Origin: Candidatus Tectomicrobia bacterium
GTDB taxonomy: Bacteria > UBA8248
DNA: 59,892 bases
Direction: 5' to 3'
Assembly: GCA_016192135.1 (NCBI GenBank)
Contig: JACPUR010000015.1
Location: 1 to 59,892, forward strand
Shown here: one piece after another, positions 1 to 8,131 of the stretch
How the letters are laid out: the number at the start of each line of letters is the position of its first letter
Numbering within the stretch: the stretch's first letter is position 1
The notes under the pieces: model-generated
What the model saw: only the letters and a program-made list of their open reading frames with translations
Database searches by the model: none
Told to the model about the DNA's origin: nothing
Program-made: the position numbers and the translations under genes

Positions 1-138
1 AATGTTGGTGACGAAGCGGTGGGGGAGGCCGCGCGCCTCCAGGGCGCCGAGGAGCTCCCGCGCGCCGGGCAGCACCTCCTCCCCGGCGTAGAGCACGCCC
101 TCGAGGTCCATGACCACGGCTTTCAGGTCGCGGAACAT
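1..138 (-). CDS. HAD-superfamily (IIA/LHPP-like) hydrolase, N-terminal fragment
   Basis: The first 46 codons of a minus-strand gene run off the left edge. The start is the ATG at 138. The peptide opens with MFRDLKAVVMDLEGVLY and later has LPGARELLGAL and RFVTN. The D-L-x-G-V-L-Y block followed by a TN motif about 35 residues later is the layout of HAD class IIA phosphatases (NagD/LHPP type). The second acidic position, normally Asp, is Glu here, as is tolerated in some LHPP-like proteins. The fold call is reasonable, but the substrate cannot be inferred from 46 residues. Confidence 0.6.
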   Translation of the reverse strand, partial: MFRDLKAVVMDLEGVLYAGEEVLPGARELLGALEARGLPHRFVTNI

Positions 139-146
139 GGCGTTCA

Positions 147-187
147 CCCCCCCAAGCCCCCCCTTGCCAAGGGGGGGCTTGGGGGGG
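147..187. repeat. Perfect 19-bp C/G-rich hairpin between two genes
   Basis: Arms of 19 bp (147-165 and 169-187), built of C7-AAG-C7-TT and its exact complement, are separated by a 3-nt loop. It sits 8 bp upstream of the HAD-like start codon and downstream of the flavoprotein stop. There is no U tract on either side, so it looks like a dispersed palindrome rather than a canonical terminator, although it could slow or end transcription from the right. The rest of 188-343 holds nothing recognisable. Confidence 0.7.
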
Positions 188-343
188 TGCAGGCGCGGAC
201 ATTCCCGAGACGCTCGATCATCCGCCACCCCGCAAGGCTAGACCCCCCGCGCGACTTGAGCCGGGCGATCTCGCCGGGCCCCCTCGCGGAGGACCGTTTC
301 GGCGGGCTCGCCCGCCCGAGGGGCAGGGCGCCCCCCTCCCCGC

Positions 344-1852
344 TCATCCGGCCCGGAGCTTGGCCGCGCGCCGGGCCGCCGACGCCCCGGCCAGCCGGCC
401 GTAGACCGCCCCAAGGGTGAGGCCCGCCCCGCCCGGGTAGTTGAAGTAGTAGACGCCCCCCACCAGCTCGCCCGCCGCGAAGAGGCCCGGGATGACCGCG
501 TTCTCGGTGTTCAGCACCTCGGCCTTGGTGTTCACGCGCACGCCGCCGAAGGTGAAGGTGATCCCGGTCGTGACGCCGTAGGCGACGTAAGGGGGCGCGT
601 CGAGGGGCAGCGCCCAGTTCGACTTCGGGGGGTCGATGCCCACGGTGCACTTGCCGTCCTTGATCGTCGGGTCGTACTCGACGTCCTTCCGGATCGAGGC
701 GTTGTACTCCTTCACCGTCTTGACGAAGCCCCCGACGTCGATCTCCATCCCCTCGGCGAGCTTCTCCAGGGTGCCCGCCTCGACCTTCGTCACCTCGCGG
801 ATGCGGTACTCGGCGCGGAGCATGTGGACGACCTTCTGGTCGAACACCTGCCAGGCCGTGCGCCGCGGCTGCTTGAGGACGACGTGCCCGTACTTCGCGT
901 AGGTGTAGTTGCGGAAGTCGGCCCCCTCGTCCAGGAAGCGCCTGCCCTCGACGTTCACCAGGATGCCGAAGGGGTAGGAGTGCTTCTGGTAGGACTCGCC
1001 CACGGTCAGGCTCCCGTACGGGGGCGAGTTGAGGTCCCACTGGACGGCGTGGCAGCCGCTCCAGTGGCCGTAGGACTGCGCGCCGATCTCGAGCGCCATG
1101 CGGATGCCGTCGCCCGTGTTGTAGGGCGTGCCCCGGACCCGGGCCAGCTCCCAGCCGGGGCCGAGGTAGCGGCAGCGCATCTCGGCGTTCGCCTCGAAGC
1201 CGCCCGAGGCCAGCACCACCGAGGGGGCGTGGACCTCGTAGGGCCCCTCCGGGCCCCGCGCCTCGGCGCCCGTGACGGCGCCGCTCTGGTGGTCGGTGAG
1301 CAGCCTCGCCGCCTTCGTCTCGAAGCGGATCTCGATGTCTGTCTTCTTCACGGCGTCGAGGAGCGAGTCGATGAGGCCCCGGCCCCCGCCCACGATCTCG
1401 AGGACCAGGCCGCCCCAGAAGCGCAGCTTGCCGCCGACCTTGAAGGCCTGCCGCCCGGCGGCGGGGACGAGCCGGAGGCCCTTCGTCCGCATCCACTTCA
1501 GGGTCGGGAGGGATTCGCCGATGAGGGTCGAGGCCAGGTCGCCGTCGGTCTCGTACTCGGTCAGGCGGGCCAGGTCGTCGAAAAACTGCTCGCTCGTGTA
1601 GGCCGGGATCTCGTACGTGGCCTTCTCCTCGTCGGAGAGATCCGGCACGAGTTCATAGATGTCCTCGACGCCCTTGAAGGCGAAGCGGAAGAGCCCGCCC
1701 GAGAACGCCGAGTTCCCGCCCCGCCACGCCTCGGGCGCCTTCTCCAGCACCAGCACCCTGGCGCCCCCGTCGTGGGCCGAGAGCGCCGCGCACAGCGCCG
1801 CGTTCCCGCAGCCGACCACCACCACGTCGAACCGCTCGCTTGCCTTGGCCAT
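344..1852 (-). CDS. FAD-dependent dehydrogenase, TcuA/fumarate-reductase flavoprotein family
   Basis: A 502-residue flavoprotein. The N-terminal Rossmann motif (VVVGCGNAALCAALSA, about residues 10-25) and the EKAPEAWRGGNS segment are characteristic of tricarballylate dehydrogenase TcuA and related FAD_binding_2 enzymes. A second FAD-contacting region, VIPGLFAAGELVGG, lies near the C-terminus with a glycine-rich YPGGAGLTLGAVYG tail. The ATG at 1852 is chosen because AAGGGGG precedes it; an upstream in-frame ATG at 1927 has no such site. The family oxidises or reduces C-C bonds next to carboxylates. No TcuB partner is adjacent, so tricarballylate as substrate is only a family default. Confidence 0.8.
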   Translation of the reverse strand: MAKASERFDVVVVGCGNAALCAALSAHDGGARVLVLEKAPEAWRGGNSAFSGGLFRFAFKGVEDIYELVPDLSDEEKATYEIPAYTSEQFFDDLARLTEYETDGDLASTLIGESLPTLKWMRTKGLRLVPAAGRQAFKVGGKLRFWGGLVLEIVGGGRGLIDSLLDAVKKTDIEIRFETKAARLLTDHQSGAVTGAEARGPEGPYEVHAPSVVLASGGFEANAEMRCRYLGPGWELARVRGTPYNTGDGIRMALEIGAQSYGHWSGCHAVQWDLNSPPYGSLTVGESYQKHSYPFGILVNVEGRRFLDEGADFRNYTYAKYGHVVLKQPRRTAWQVFDQKVVHMLRAEYRIREVTKVEAGTLEKLAEGMEIDVGGFVKTVKEYNASIRKDVEYDPTIKDGKCTVGIDPPKSNWALPLDAPPYVAYGVTTGITFTFGGVRVNTKAEVLNTENAVIPGLFAAGELVGGVYYFNYPGGAGLTLGAVYGRLAGASAARRAAKLRAG

Positions 1853-1966
1853 GCCTCGAGACCCCCTTGCTCCCGTGAAACCGGCCTCCTGTCCGTCCAC
1901 GAACGGTGATCCGGCCCATCGTAGCACGATTCATTTTCCCGGCCCCGCGGCCCTCCGCCTCCCGGC

Positions 1967-3079
1967 TCACCGGTCCACTTCCGCCTGCACCTCCTGGAGG
2001 AGGTACATGGAGAGGACGATGCTGGCCACCACCCCCATCAGGATGACGGAGTAGAGCTTCTGGTCGAGGAAGCCCTCCTGCAGGCCCACGCTCGCGGCGA
2101 TGATCCCGAAGGTGAGCTGGTAGTTCAGCAGGACGCCCGCGAAGTGGCCGTTCAGGCTCGTGAGCAGCCGGGTGGCCACCCGGGCGGCCAGGTATTTCAG
2201 CCCGTACACCACCGCGAACAGAAGGGCGGCGACCCCCGCCACTTTAAGATCGATGACGCGGAGGTTCATCTGCGCGCCCGCGTGGAGGAAGAAGATCGGC
2301 GCCAGCAGGCTGAAGACGATTCCGCGGAGCTTCACCTCGAGCTCCTCGTGGTCCACGGCCAGCTCGCCCAGCACCAGCCCCACCGTGAAGGCGACGATGG
2401 CGGGATGGATGCCGGCGTGCCCCGACAGGAACCCGAGGCCCAGGAGGACCATCAGGAGGAAGCGCATCTCGAACTCGACCGCGTTCCCCCGGTAGCGCCG
2501 CAGGACCCACCGGCTCAGGCGGGGAAGCCCGATGAGGGTCGGGATGACGAACGCCAGGAAGACGGCCGTCCCCCACCCCACGTTCCCCAGGGTGGCCGCG
2601 AGGAGGACCATGCTCAGCACGTCCACCACCGAGGCCGCCCCCATCAAGGTGGCGCCGCTCTGCTGGCCGAGAAGGTTCCGGTCCTTGAGGGACTGGTAGG
2701 TCAAGGCCAGCGAAGTCGTGGAGAGCCCCACCCCCATGAGCAGCGAAACCTTGGGGGGCAGGGAGAGCAGATAGTGGCAGACCGCGAAGAGCCCGGCGAC
2801 GGGGACCAGGAGGGAGGCCATGCCGATGCCCACGCTCGCCTTCCAGGTGGCGCGGATTCGGTTGACGTCCACCTCGAAGCCCGCCATGAACATCAGCGCG
2901 AGGATGCCGAAATGCGCCAGGAAGTTGAACCATTCGACGGCGATCAGCCCCTGGACGAAGAAGCCGAGCAGCATCCCCGCGAAGATCTCGGTCACGGCGC
3001 CGGAGATGCGGAACTCCAGCGCCAGCACCCCCGCCGCGATGAGGACAACGGCCACCGAGAGCGACGGATCCAGGCTCAA
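1967..3079 (-). CDS. Cation:proton antiporter, CPA2 membrane domain
   Basis: About 370 residues, almost entirely hydrophobic, with roughly 11-12 predicted membrane spans. It resembles the Kef/NapA-type Na+/H+ exchanger domain: an N-terminal half with FMAGFEVDVNRIR, a conserved acidic loop, and a later GLFVGLVLGELAVD-like region. There is no C-terminal TrkA-N/RCK domain, so it is the membrane core only. The start appears to be TTG at 3079 (TTG-AGC-CTG) behind AAGG; no ATG fits before the first membrane segment. The upstream neighbour on the other strand is an SDR gene, so 3080-3525 is a divergent intergenic region. Substrate ion is not determinable. Confidence 0.8.
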   Translation of the reverse strand: MSLDPSLSVAVVLIAAGVLALEFRISGAVTEIFAGMLLGFFVQGLIAVEWFNFLAHFGILALMFMAGFEVDVNRIRATWKASVGIGMASLLVPVAGLFAVCHYLLSLPPKVSLLMGVGLSTTSLALTYQSLKDRNLLGQQSGATLMGAASVVDVLSMVLLAATLGNVGWGTAVFLAFVIPTLIGLPRLSRWVLRRYRGNAVEFEMRFLLMVLLGLGFLSGHAGIHPAIVAFTVGLVLGELAVDHEELEVKLRGIVFSLLAPIFFLHAGAQMNLRVIDLKVAGVAALLFAVVYGLKYLAARVATRLLTSLNGHFAGVLLNYQLTFGIIAASVGLQEGFLDQKLYSVILMGVVASIVLSMYLLQEVQAEVDR

Positions 3080-3194
3080 TGGGAGCGCCTTCTCGTCGGG
3101 ACAATGAAGCCGGCCCGGGACGGATGAGCCGGATTGGCAAACGGTCGTTCATCCTAGCATTTTCGCGCCGCCCCCGCCCCCGGGGCTCCGCGTT

Positions 3195-3331
3195 GGTGGT
3201 GTCCTGATTCGGCCGTACTCTTGTCATTCCGAGCGCAGCGAGGAATCTGCTTTTGCTGGAGAAGCAGATTCCTCGGTCGCTCCGCTCCCTCGGAATGACA
3301 AGGCAGGCCCGCTGCAAAGTAGGACACCACC
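3195..3331. repeat. Nested inverted repeat around a 79-bp TGTCATTCC palindrome (copy 1)
   Basis: The 79-bp core (3222-3300) begins TGTCATTCC and ends GGAATGACA, with an inner hairpin AGGAATCTGCTT / AAGCAGATTCCT. It is flanked by another inverted pair, GGTGGTGTCCT (3195-3205) and AGGACACCACC (3321-3331). A diverged second copy lies at 9124-9205. It occupies most of the divergent gap between the antiporter and the SDR gene. No ORF of its own is credible; it behaves like a non-autonomous palindromic element. Confidence 0.75.
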
Positions 3332-3381
3332 TCCGCGTCGGGTGGTGGCCTGTCTGCTGTTGTCATTCCGAACCCGGCATT

Positions 3382-3415
3382 CCCTCTCCCTCTGGGAGAG
3401 GGCCGGGGTGAGGGG
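3382..3415. repeat. CCCTCTCCC...GGGAGAGGG dispersed palindrome, copy 1
   Basis: A short palindrome CCCTCTCCC-TCT-GGGAGAGGG is followed by CCGGGGTGAGGG. The same unit with one or two changes recurs at 12924-12954, inverted at 12974-13006, and in partial form near 55647-55672, always between genes. A single TGTCATTCCG half-end of the 79-bp element starts just upstream at about 3360. Confidence 0.6.
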
Positions 3416-3525
3416 ATATTGGCGGCGGAGGCCTCTCACGCAAACTGGTTCAGTATCCCGCGTTGACCCGCCCCCGGCCGGGGGGGAGAATCCCCCCGCG
3501 TCTTTCCCCAGCGAGGAGGCATCCC

Positions 3526-4305
3526 ATGCCGCATCCCCTGTTCGACCTCTCCGGCCGCAAGGCGCTCGTCACCGGCGCGGGGCGGGGCATCGGGCGCACC
3601 CTGGCGGTGGGCCTCGCCCAGGCCGGGGCGGACGTGGCCCTGGCCGACATCGACCTCTCCCAGGCCGGGGAGGCCAAGGCCCAGATCGAGGCCCTCGGCC
3701 GCCGCTGCGCCCTCATCCGGGCGGACGTGACCGACATGGCCTCGGCCGAGCGCATGGTGGCCGAGGCGGCGGACGCCCTGGGCGGGCTGACCATCCTGGT
3801 GAACAACGCGGGCACGAACGTGCGCAAGACGCTGGACGAGGTGACCGAGGCCGACTGGGACAAGGTCCTCGACCTCAACCTCAAGAGCTACTTCTTCATC
3901 ACCCGGCGGGCGGGGCAGGAGATGCGGAAGGCGGGGGGCGGAAAGGTGATCAACCTCGCCTCGCTCATGGGCTGGAGCGTCTTCCGCAGCCCGCGCGGCC
4001 AGACCTACGGGCCCTACGCCTCGAGCAAGGGGGGGGTCATCTCCCTCACCCGCTCCTTCGCGGTCGAGTGGGGGAAGGCCAACATCCAGGTGAACGCCAT
4101 CTGCCCCACCTTCATCGAGACCCCCCTGACCCAGGTGCTGAAGGAGGACAAGGCCGTCTACGACGCCATCTGCCTGCGCACCCCGATGGGCCGCTTCGGC
4201 CGGATGGAGGAGCTGGTGGGGCCGTGCATCTTCCTGGCCTCGGCCGCGAGCGACCTGGTGACGGGGATTTCTCTGCTCGTGGACGGGGGCTGGCACGCGG
4301 GGTAG
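3526..4305 (+). CDS. Short-chain dehydrogenase/reductase (classical SDR)
   Basis: A 259-residue NAD(P)-dependent oxidoreductase. It has the cofactor motif TGAGRGIG near residue 17, NNAG at about residue 90, an INLASLMG serine and the catalytic YASSK (Y-x3-K), then DGGWHAG at the C-terminus. It is closest in style to the 3-oxoacyl-ACP reductase/glucose dehydrogenase group. ATG 3526 is preceded by GAGGAGG at good spacing; the longer in-frame opening from 3463 lacks such a site. It converges with a small exported protein gene 10 bp downstream. Substrate unknown. Confidence 0.9.
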   Translation: MPHPLFDLSGRKALVTGAGRGIGRTLAVGLAQAGADVALADIDLSQAGEAKAQIEALGRRCALIRADVTDMASAERMVAEAADALGGLTILVNNAGTNVRKTLDEVTEADWDKVLDLNLKSYFFITRRAGQEMRKAGGGKVINLASLMGWSVFRSPRGQTYGPYASSKGGVISLTRSFAVEWGKANIQVNAICPTFIETPLTQVLKEDKAVYDAICLRTPMGRFGRMEELVGPCIFLASAASDLVTGISLLVDGGWHAG

Positions 4306-4315
4306 GCCCCGCCGC

Positions 4316-4597
4316 TCACCTCCCCGGCCGCGCCTCGGGGTTGGGGTTCCCGACGGTGCCGGGCAGGCAGCTCAGCTGGACGTAGCCCCCGGCCGGGCTG
4401 AGAAAGGTGTAGGGGAGGGTGGTGGGGCTGTAGCCGCGCTCCTGGGCGTAGCGGCCGCGCGACTCGCGGCACTCCTGCAGGGACTCGAAGCCGTCCACCA
4501 CGCTCCAGCGGAGCTCGATCCCCGCCCCCGAGCTCTCCCACAGCACCCACGCGAAGGCGACGGCGGCGGCCGCGCGGACCCTTCTCCTGCCGGACAT
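4316..4597 (-). CDS. Small exported protein of unknown function
   Basis: A 93-residue protein starting at ATG 4597 behind GGGAGGAGGGAG. The first 25 residues (MSGRRRVRAAAAVAFAWVLW) look like a signal peptide or a single N-terminal anchor. The rest is small and polar with two cysteines (LQECRES and LSCLPG) that could form a disulfide. I do not recognise the family. It lies tail to tail with the SDR gene and head to head with the ATP-grasp gene. Confidence 0.55.
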   Translation of the reverse strand: MSGRRRVRAAAAVAFAWVLWESSGAGIELRWSVVDGFESLQECRESRGRYAQERGYSPTTLPYTFLSPAGGYVQLSCLPGTVGNPNPEARPGR

Positions 4598-4709
4598 GGC
4601 TCCCTCCTCCTCCCGCCCCCCCGCTCGCGGCGGCATGCCCATGCAGGATCATCCCCCCGGGATTAAAATGGAATGAGGTGCTGCCCTGAGCCGGACCGCG
4701 GGTGAATCC

Positions 4710-5972
4710 ATGAAGCGCGCGCTTCTCCTGATGACGACGGCCACCTACCGGGCCAAGGCCTTCCTGGAGGCGGCCCGGGCGGCCGGGGTGCGGGTGGCGG
4801 TCGGCACCGACCGCCCCGACGTGCTGGGGGACCTCAACCCGGGGGGCTCGCTCACCCTGGACTTCCTGAAGCCGGAGCGGGAGGCGGGGGCCATCGCGGC
4901 CTTCGCGGAGCGCTACCCCCTCGACGCCATCGTGCCCGTCGACGAGGACACCACCATCCTGGGCGCCCTGGCGGCGGAGCGGCTCGGGCTCCCCTATCAC
5001 CCGCCCGGGGCCGCCCGCGCCGCCCGGAGCAAGTACCAGCTCCGCCAGGTGCTCTCGGAGGAGGGCATCCCGGCGCCGGGCTTCCGCCTCCTGGCCGCCG
5101 AGGAGGACCCGGCCAGGCTCGCCCGGACGGTCCGCTACCCCTGCGTCTTGAAGCCCACCTTCCTCTCGGCGAGCCGGGGGGTGATCCGCGCCAATGACGA
5201 AAGAGAGTTCGAGGCGGCCTTCCGGCGGGTCGCGGCCATCCTGCGGGAGCCGGGCACGGCCGGGCGCGGGGGGGCGGAGGCGGGGATGATCCTGGCCGAG
5301 GACTACATCCCCGGGATCGAGGTGGCGCTCGAGGGCCTGATGATCCGGGGCGAGCTCCACGCCCTCGCCCTCTTCGACAAGCCCGACCCGATGGAGGGGC
5401 CCTTCTTCGAGGAGACGATCTACGTCACGCCCTCGCGCCTGCCGCGCGCCAAGCAGGAGGAGATCGCCCGCCAGGCCGGGCGGGCCGCGCGGGCGCTGGG
5501 CCTCCGCGAGGGGCCGGTGCACGCCGAGTTCCGGCTGAACGAGGGCGGCGTCTGGCCGCTCGACATCGCCGGGCGCTCCATCGGGGGGAGGTGCTCGGAG
5601 GCCCTGAGCTTCGGGGACGGGCTCCCGCTCGAGACGCTCATCCTCTGCCAGGCGCTGGGCGTGGCGCCGCCCTCCCTGGAGCGGGAGGGGGAGGCCTCGG
5701 GCGTCATGATGATCCCCATCCCGGCGGCGGGGGTGCTGCGGGGGGTGGAGGGGAAGGAGGAGGCCCTGGCGGTGCCGGGGGTGCGGGGGGTGGAGATCGC
5801 CATCCACGCGGGCGGGCGGGTGGTGCCCCTCCCCGAGGGGGAGAAGTACCTGGGCTTCATCTTCGCCAAGGGGAAGACGCCCGAGGAGGCCGAGGCGGCC
5901 CTGCGCCGGGCCCACGCCCGGCTGAAATTCCGGATCGACCCAGAGGATAAGGAACCCGAGGCAGAAACGTAG
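4710..5972 (+). CDS. ATP-grasp superfamily ligase
   Basis: A 420-residue ATP-grasp protein. It has an N-terminal preATP-grasp Rossmann-like domain (about 1-95) and then ATP-binding segments: YPCVLKPTFLSASRGV around residue 145, ILAEDYIPGIEVALEG around 195, and the Mg-binding EFRLNEGGVWPLDIAGRSIGG around 275. The C-terminal 100 residues resemble the accessory domain of phosphoribosylglycinamide or carboxylate-amine ligases. It would activate a carboxylate as acyl-phosphate and join it to an amine or thiol. No adjacent gene gives the pathway. It starts at ATG 4710 after a weak GGGTGA site and is followed by three palindromes. Confidence 0.75.
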   Translation: MKRALLLMTTATYRAKAFLEAARAAGVRVAVGTDRPDVLGDLNPGGSLTLDFLKPEREAGAIAAFAERYPLDAIVPVDEDTTILGALAAERLGLPYHPPGAARAARSKYQLRQVLSEEGIPAPGFRLLAAEEDPARLARTVRYPCVLKPTFLSASRGVIRANDEREFEAAFRRVAAILREPGTAGRGGAEAGMILAEDYIPGIEVALEGLMIRGELHALALFDKPDPMEGPFFEETIYVTPSRLPRAKQEEIARQAGRAARALGLREGPVHAEFRLNEGGVWPLDIAGRSIGGRCSEALSFGDGLPLETLILCQALGVAPPSLEREGEASGVMMIPIPAAGVLRGVEGKEEALAVPGVRGVEIAIHAGGRVVPLPEGEKYLGFIFAKGKTPEEAEAALRRAHARLKFRIDPEDKEPEAET

Positions 5973-5996
5973 GGGCGTTCGATGGAACGCCCCTCC
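5969..5996. repeat. GTAGGGGCG palindrome, copy A
   Basis: Outer stem GTAGGGGCG/CGCCCCTCC with core TTC-GATG-GAA. It begins just before the ATP-grasp stop codon, so it overlaps the coding end. It is one of seven copies in the window and one of three packed into about 200 bp here between two convergent genes. Confidence 0.7.
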
Positions 5997-6062
5997 TCAT
6001 GTATGCCCCGGCGAGGAGCATCCAGGAACAATCACGAGGACTCCGGGAATGCCCGCCCGCAT

Positions 6063-6090
6063 GTAGGGGCGGTTCGCGAACCGCCCCTAC
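6063..6090. repeat. GTAGGGGCG palindrome, copy B
   Basis: A perfect 28-bp palindrome: GTAGGGGCG outer arm, core GTTCGCGAAC, and the complementary outer arm. It is the middle of the three-copy cluster at 5969-6174. Confidence 0.8.
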
Positions 6091-6146
6091 ACCGCAAATG
6101 ACGCCGCGGCCTCGCCCCCGGACCACATCCGAAGCCGCCCCAAAAT

Positions 6147-6174
6147 GTAGGGGCGTCCCATGGAACGCCCCTAC
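6147..6174. repeat. GTAGGGGCG palindrome, copy C
   Basis: A 28-bp near-perfect palindrome with core TCCCATGGAA and one G-T wobble. It is 23 bp from the nfuA stop codon. The cluster may act as a bidirectional transcription stop between the convergent ATP-grasp and nfuA genes. Confidence 0.8.
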
Positions 6175-6197
6175 GGAGATTCGGTGCCGCGACCGCG

Positions 6198-6746
6198 CTA
6201 TTTCTTGCTGGGCGCGTAGTAGGGATTGGCGCCCGAGGCGTGGTCGGTGGTGTCCACCACCTCGATGTCGGGGTCGAGCTGCTGGAGCCGGGCCTGGACG
6301 CCCGACTTGAGCGTCACGTCCGCCATGCCGCAGCCCGCGCAGCCCCCGCCCATCTGGACGAAGACCTTCTTGTCCTCCACGTCGAGCACGGTGATGTGGC
6401 CGCCGTGCATGGCCACCGCGGGGTTGATCTCGGTGTCGATGATCTCCTGGATCTGGGTGGCGAGGAGGTTGTCCCCCTCCTTGCGCTCCCGGGTGACCTT
6501 GAAGCCGCTGGAAGGGCCTTCCTCGATGTAATCGATGAGGGCGGCCTCGGCCCGGGCCAGGTGCTCGGGGGTGGAATAGACGCCCACGAGCGGGGAGTCG
6601 ATCCTGGCGAAGTTGGCCGCGTCCTCTTCCTTCACGAGATCGAGCTTGTAGCCCCCCTCGAAGGTGACGAGGATCCCCGCGAAGCCGCTCCCGTGGGCTT
6701 CCATGATCTCCTTGACCTTGCTCGCGGCCTTTTCCGTGATTTTCAT
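6198..6746 (-). CDS. nfuA: Iron-sulfur scaffold/carrier, NfuA-type (NifU C-terminal domain)
   Basis: A 182-residue protein. The N-terminal 100 residues (MKITEKAASKVKEIM...) match a degenerate A-type (HesB/IscA-like) domain lacking its cysteines. The C-terminal NifU domain has the diagnostic MHGGHITVLDVE and GGGCAGCGMAD with the CxxC that holds a 4Fe-4S cluster, plus the VQARL helix. This two-domain order and length are those of NfuA, which delivers Fe-S clusters to apoproteins. ATG 6746 lies behind AAGGAG; an in-frame opening from 6806 is less likely. It is convergent with the ATP-grasp gene. Confidence 0.88.
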   Translation of the reverse strand: MKITEKAASKVKEIMEAHGSGFAGILVTFEGGYKLDLVKEEDAANFARIDSPLVGVYSTPEHLARAEAALIDYIEEGPSSGFKVTRERKEGDNLLATQIQEIIDTEINPAVAMHGGHITVLDVEDKKVFVQMGGGCAGCGMADVTLKSGVQARLQQLDPDIEVVDTTDHASGANPYYAPSKK

Positions 6747-6851
6747 CGCATGACTCCTTGCGCCGGCGCCCGGCGGGAAACTCGGACCGAATTGCTCATC
6801 TACCATACCACGCCGGGCCCGCCGGCAAAAGGGCCTGGGGCAGGGGCCTCT

Positions 6852-7682
6852 TTACCGCCCGCGCCCCCGCCCGGCGCCCCGGGCGCCCCCGGCCTCCCGG
6901 CCGAAGGCGTTCCCCTGGCCGGGACCCGCGGGAGTGCCCTCCCCCGTCACGATGCCGGCGCCCTCGCCCGGGCGCCCGGAGCCGCCGACGATGCCCTCGT
7001 TCTTCTTCCCGTGCTCCCGGCCGGCGCCCGGCGCGCCGCCCTGGCCGCCCGCGTTGACGACCCCCTTCCCCTCCACGGAGGGGGGGGCGGCCCCGGCCGG
7101 GGCCGTCGCCATCCCGTGGTTGGCGGCCTTCATGCCGCTGACCACGGATCCGAGATTGGCCCCCGTGGCGCGCGCGATCTGCCCCCATCCCATCCCCTGG
7201 CTCCGCATGGCGAGCACGCCCTGCATCTGGGTCGTGGCGCCCTGGCTGTTCGTGACGCTCCCGCCGGTCAAGGCCGCCTGAAGCTGGGACGGGGTGGGCT
7301 GGGTGACGCCCGCCTGGGCGAGCTGGTTCTTGGCGAGGGCGAGCGAGATGAACACGTTCCCGTAGCCCATCTTGCCCGTGGTGGGGGCGATCGTGACCGC
7401 CTTCGCCGCGGGCGGCTGGCCCGGCACCGTCTCGGTCAGGGTGACGGGCGTCCCATTGCGCAGGGAGGCCACGACGGCGCCCGAGTCCTTGCCCAGGAAG
7501 GGCTCGAAGTCCCCCGAGAGCTTCTGGAAGACGCGGCCCTCCCCCTTGGACGCCGCGAGGGAGTCCATGCGTGAAGCCTCCCCGCCCAGGGCCGGATTCT
7601 CCTGCCCCCGCGCCTGCGGAGCCCCGAGGAGCGAAGCCGCGAGCATCAGGCACAGCGCACCGGAAACCGTTTTCCCTTTCAT
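6852..7682 (-). CDS. Exported Gly/Ala-rich protein of unknown function
   Basis: A 276-residue protein with a clear signal peptide (MKGKTVSGALCLMLAASLLG, likely cut after ARG). The middle region contains MRSQGMGWGQIARATGANLGSV, a motif I have seen in uncharacterised exported proteobacterial proteins. The last 90 residues are low complexity, Gly/Ala/Arg-rich and probably disordered. Its ATG overlaps the stop of the DUF3568-like lipoprotein gene (ATGA at 7679-7682), so the two are translationally coupled and probably act together in the envelope. Function unknown. Confidence 0.7.
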   Translation of the reverse strand: MKGKTVSGALCLMLAASLLGAPQARGQENPALGGEASRMDSLAASKGEGRVFQKLSGDFEPFLGKDSGAVVASLRNGTPVTLTETVPGQPPAAKAVTIAPTTGKMGYGNVFISLALAKNQLAQAGVTQPTPSQLQAALTGGSVTNSQGATTQMQGVLAMRSQGMGWGQIARATGANLGSVVSGMKAANHGMATAPAGAAPPSVEGKGVVNAGGQGGAPGAGREHGKKNEGIVGGSGRPGEGAGIVTGEGTPAGPGQGNAFGREAGGARGAGRGRGR

Positions 7683-8131
7683 GAGTTGTTCCTCTTTGCG
7701 GCGGCGTTCGAAATCAGCTTCTCCGTCTGGATGATGATTTCAGTCGCGGTCGCCCGGTCCTTGAAGAAGAACCCGCCCTCGGTCACCACGACCCGGATGC
7801 GCGTCGTGGAAGAGGTCACGCGCTCCAGCTGGATGTCGATCTCCCGATCGCTCCCCGAGGCGACGATCTGCCGCCCGCTGTCGATGGGCTTCTGCTCCTT
7901 GACCTCGAAACCCATCTGCGCGAGCGTCGAGAGGGCCGCCCGCTCCACCCGCGGCAGAGGGACGGCGAAGGTCCGGTAGGCGATGCCGTTCATGCTGTAG
8001 GAAACCGCCGTCCCCGTGGTCACGCCGGCGCCGACCCCCAGGAGGGTGAGGCCCACGCCCCCGTCGCACCCCCCCAGCACGGAAAGGCCGAGCACCCCCG
8101 CGAGCCCCACGAGCATCCCCTTGGTGCGCAT
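7679..8131 (-). CDS. DUF3568-like lipoprotein
   Basis: A 150-residue protein with a lipoprotein signal (lipobox LGGC at about residues 19-22), so the mature protein would be lipid-anchored. The body has AVSYSMNGIAYRTF, GFEVKEQKPIDSGRQIVA and a C-terminal EGGFFFKDRATATEIIIQTEK helix, which is the layout of small DUF3568 lipoproteins. It is the upstream partner of the exported protein at 6852-7682. A Gly-rich stretch after the lipobox may be partly membrane-inserted. No enzymatic motif is seen. Confidence 0.75.
   Translation of the reverse strand: MRTKGMLVGLAGVLGLSVLGGCDGGVGLTLLGVGAGVTTGTAVSYSMNGIAYRTFAVPLPRVERAALSTLAQMGFEVKEQKPIDSGRQIVASGSDREIDIQLERVTSSTTRIRVVVTEGGFFFKDRATATEIIIQTEKLISNAAAKRNNS

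Noticed and set aside
144-1496. A 450-codon open frame overlapping the flavoprotein gene
   Set aside because: It is an Arg/Gly/Pro-rich shadow frame produced by high third-position GC; the overlapping frame has clear flavoprotein motifs.
3154-3439. Short overlapping ORFs in the repeat region before the SDR gene
   Set aside because: They translate the palindromic repeats and have no ribosome-binding site or conserved composition.
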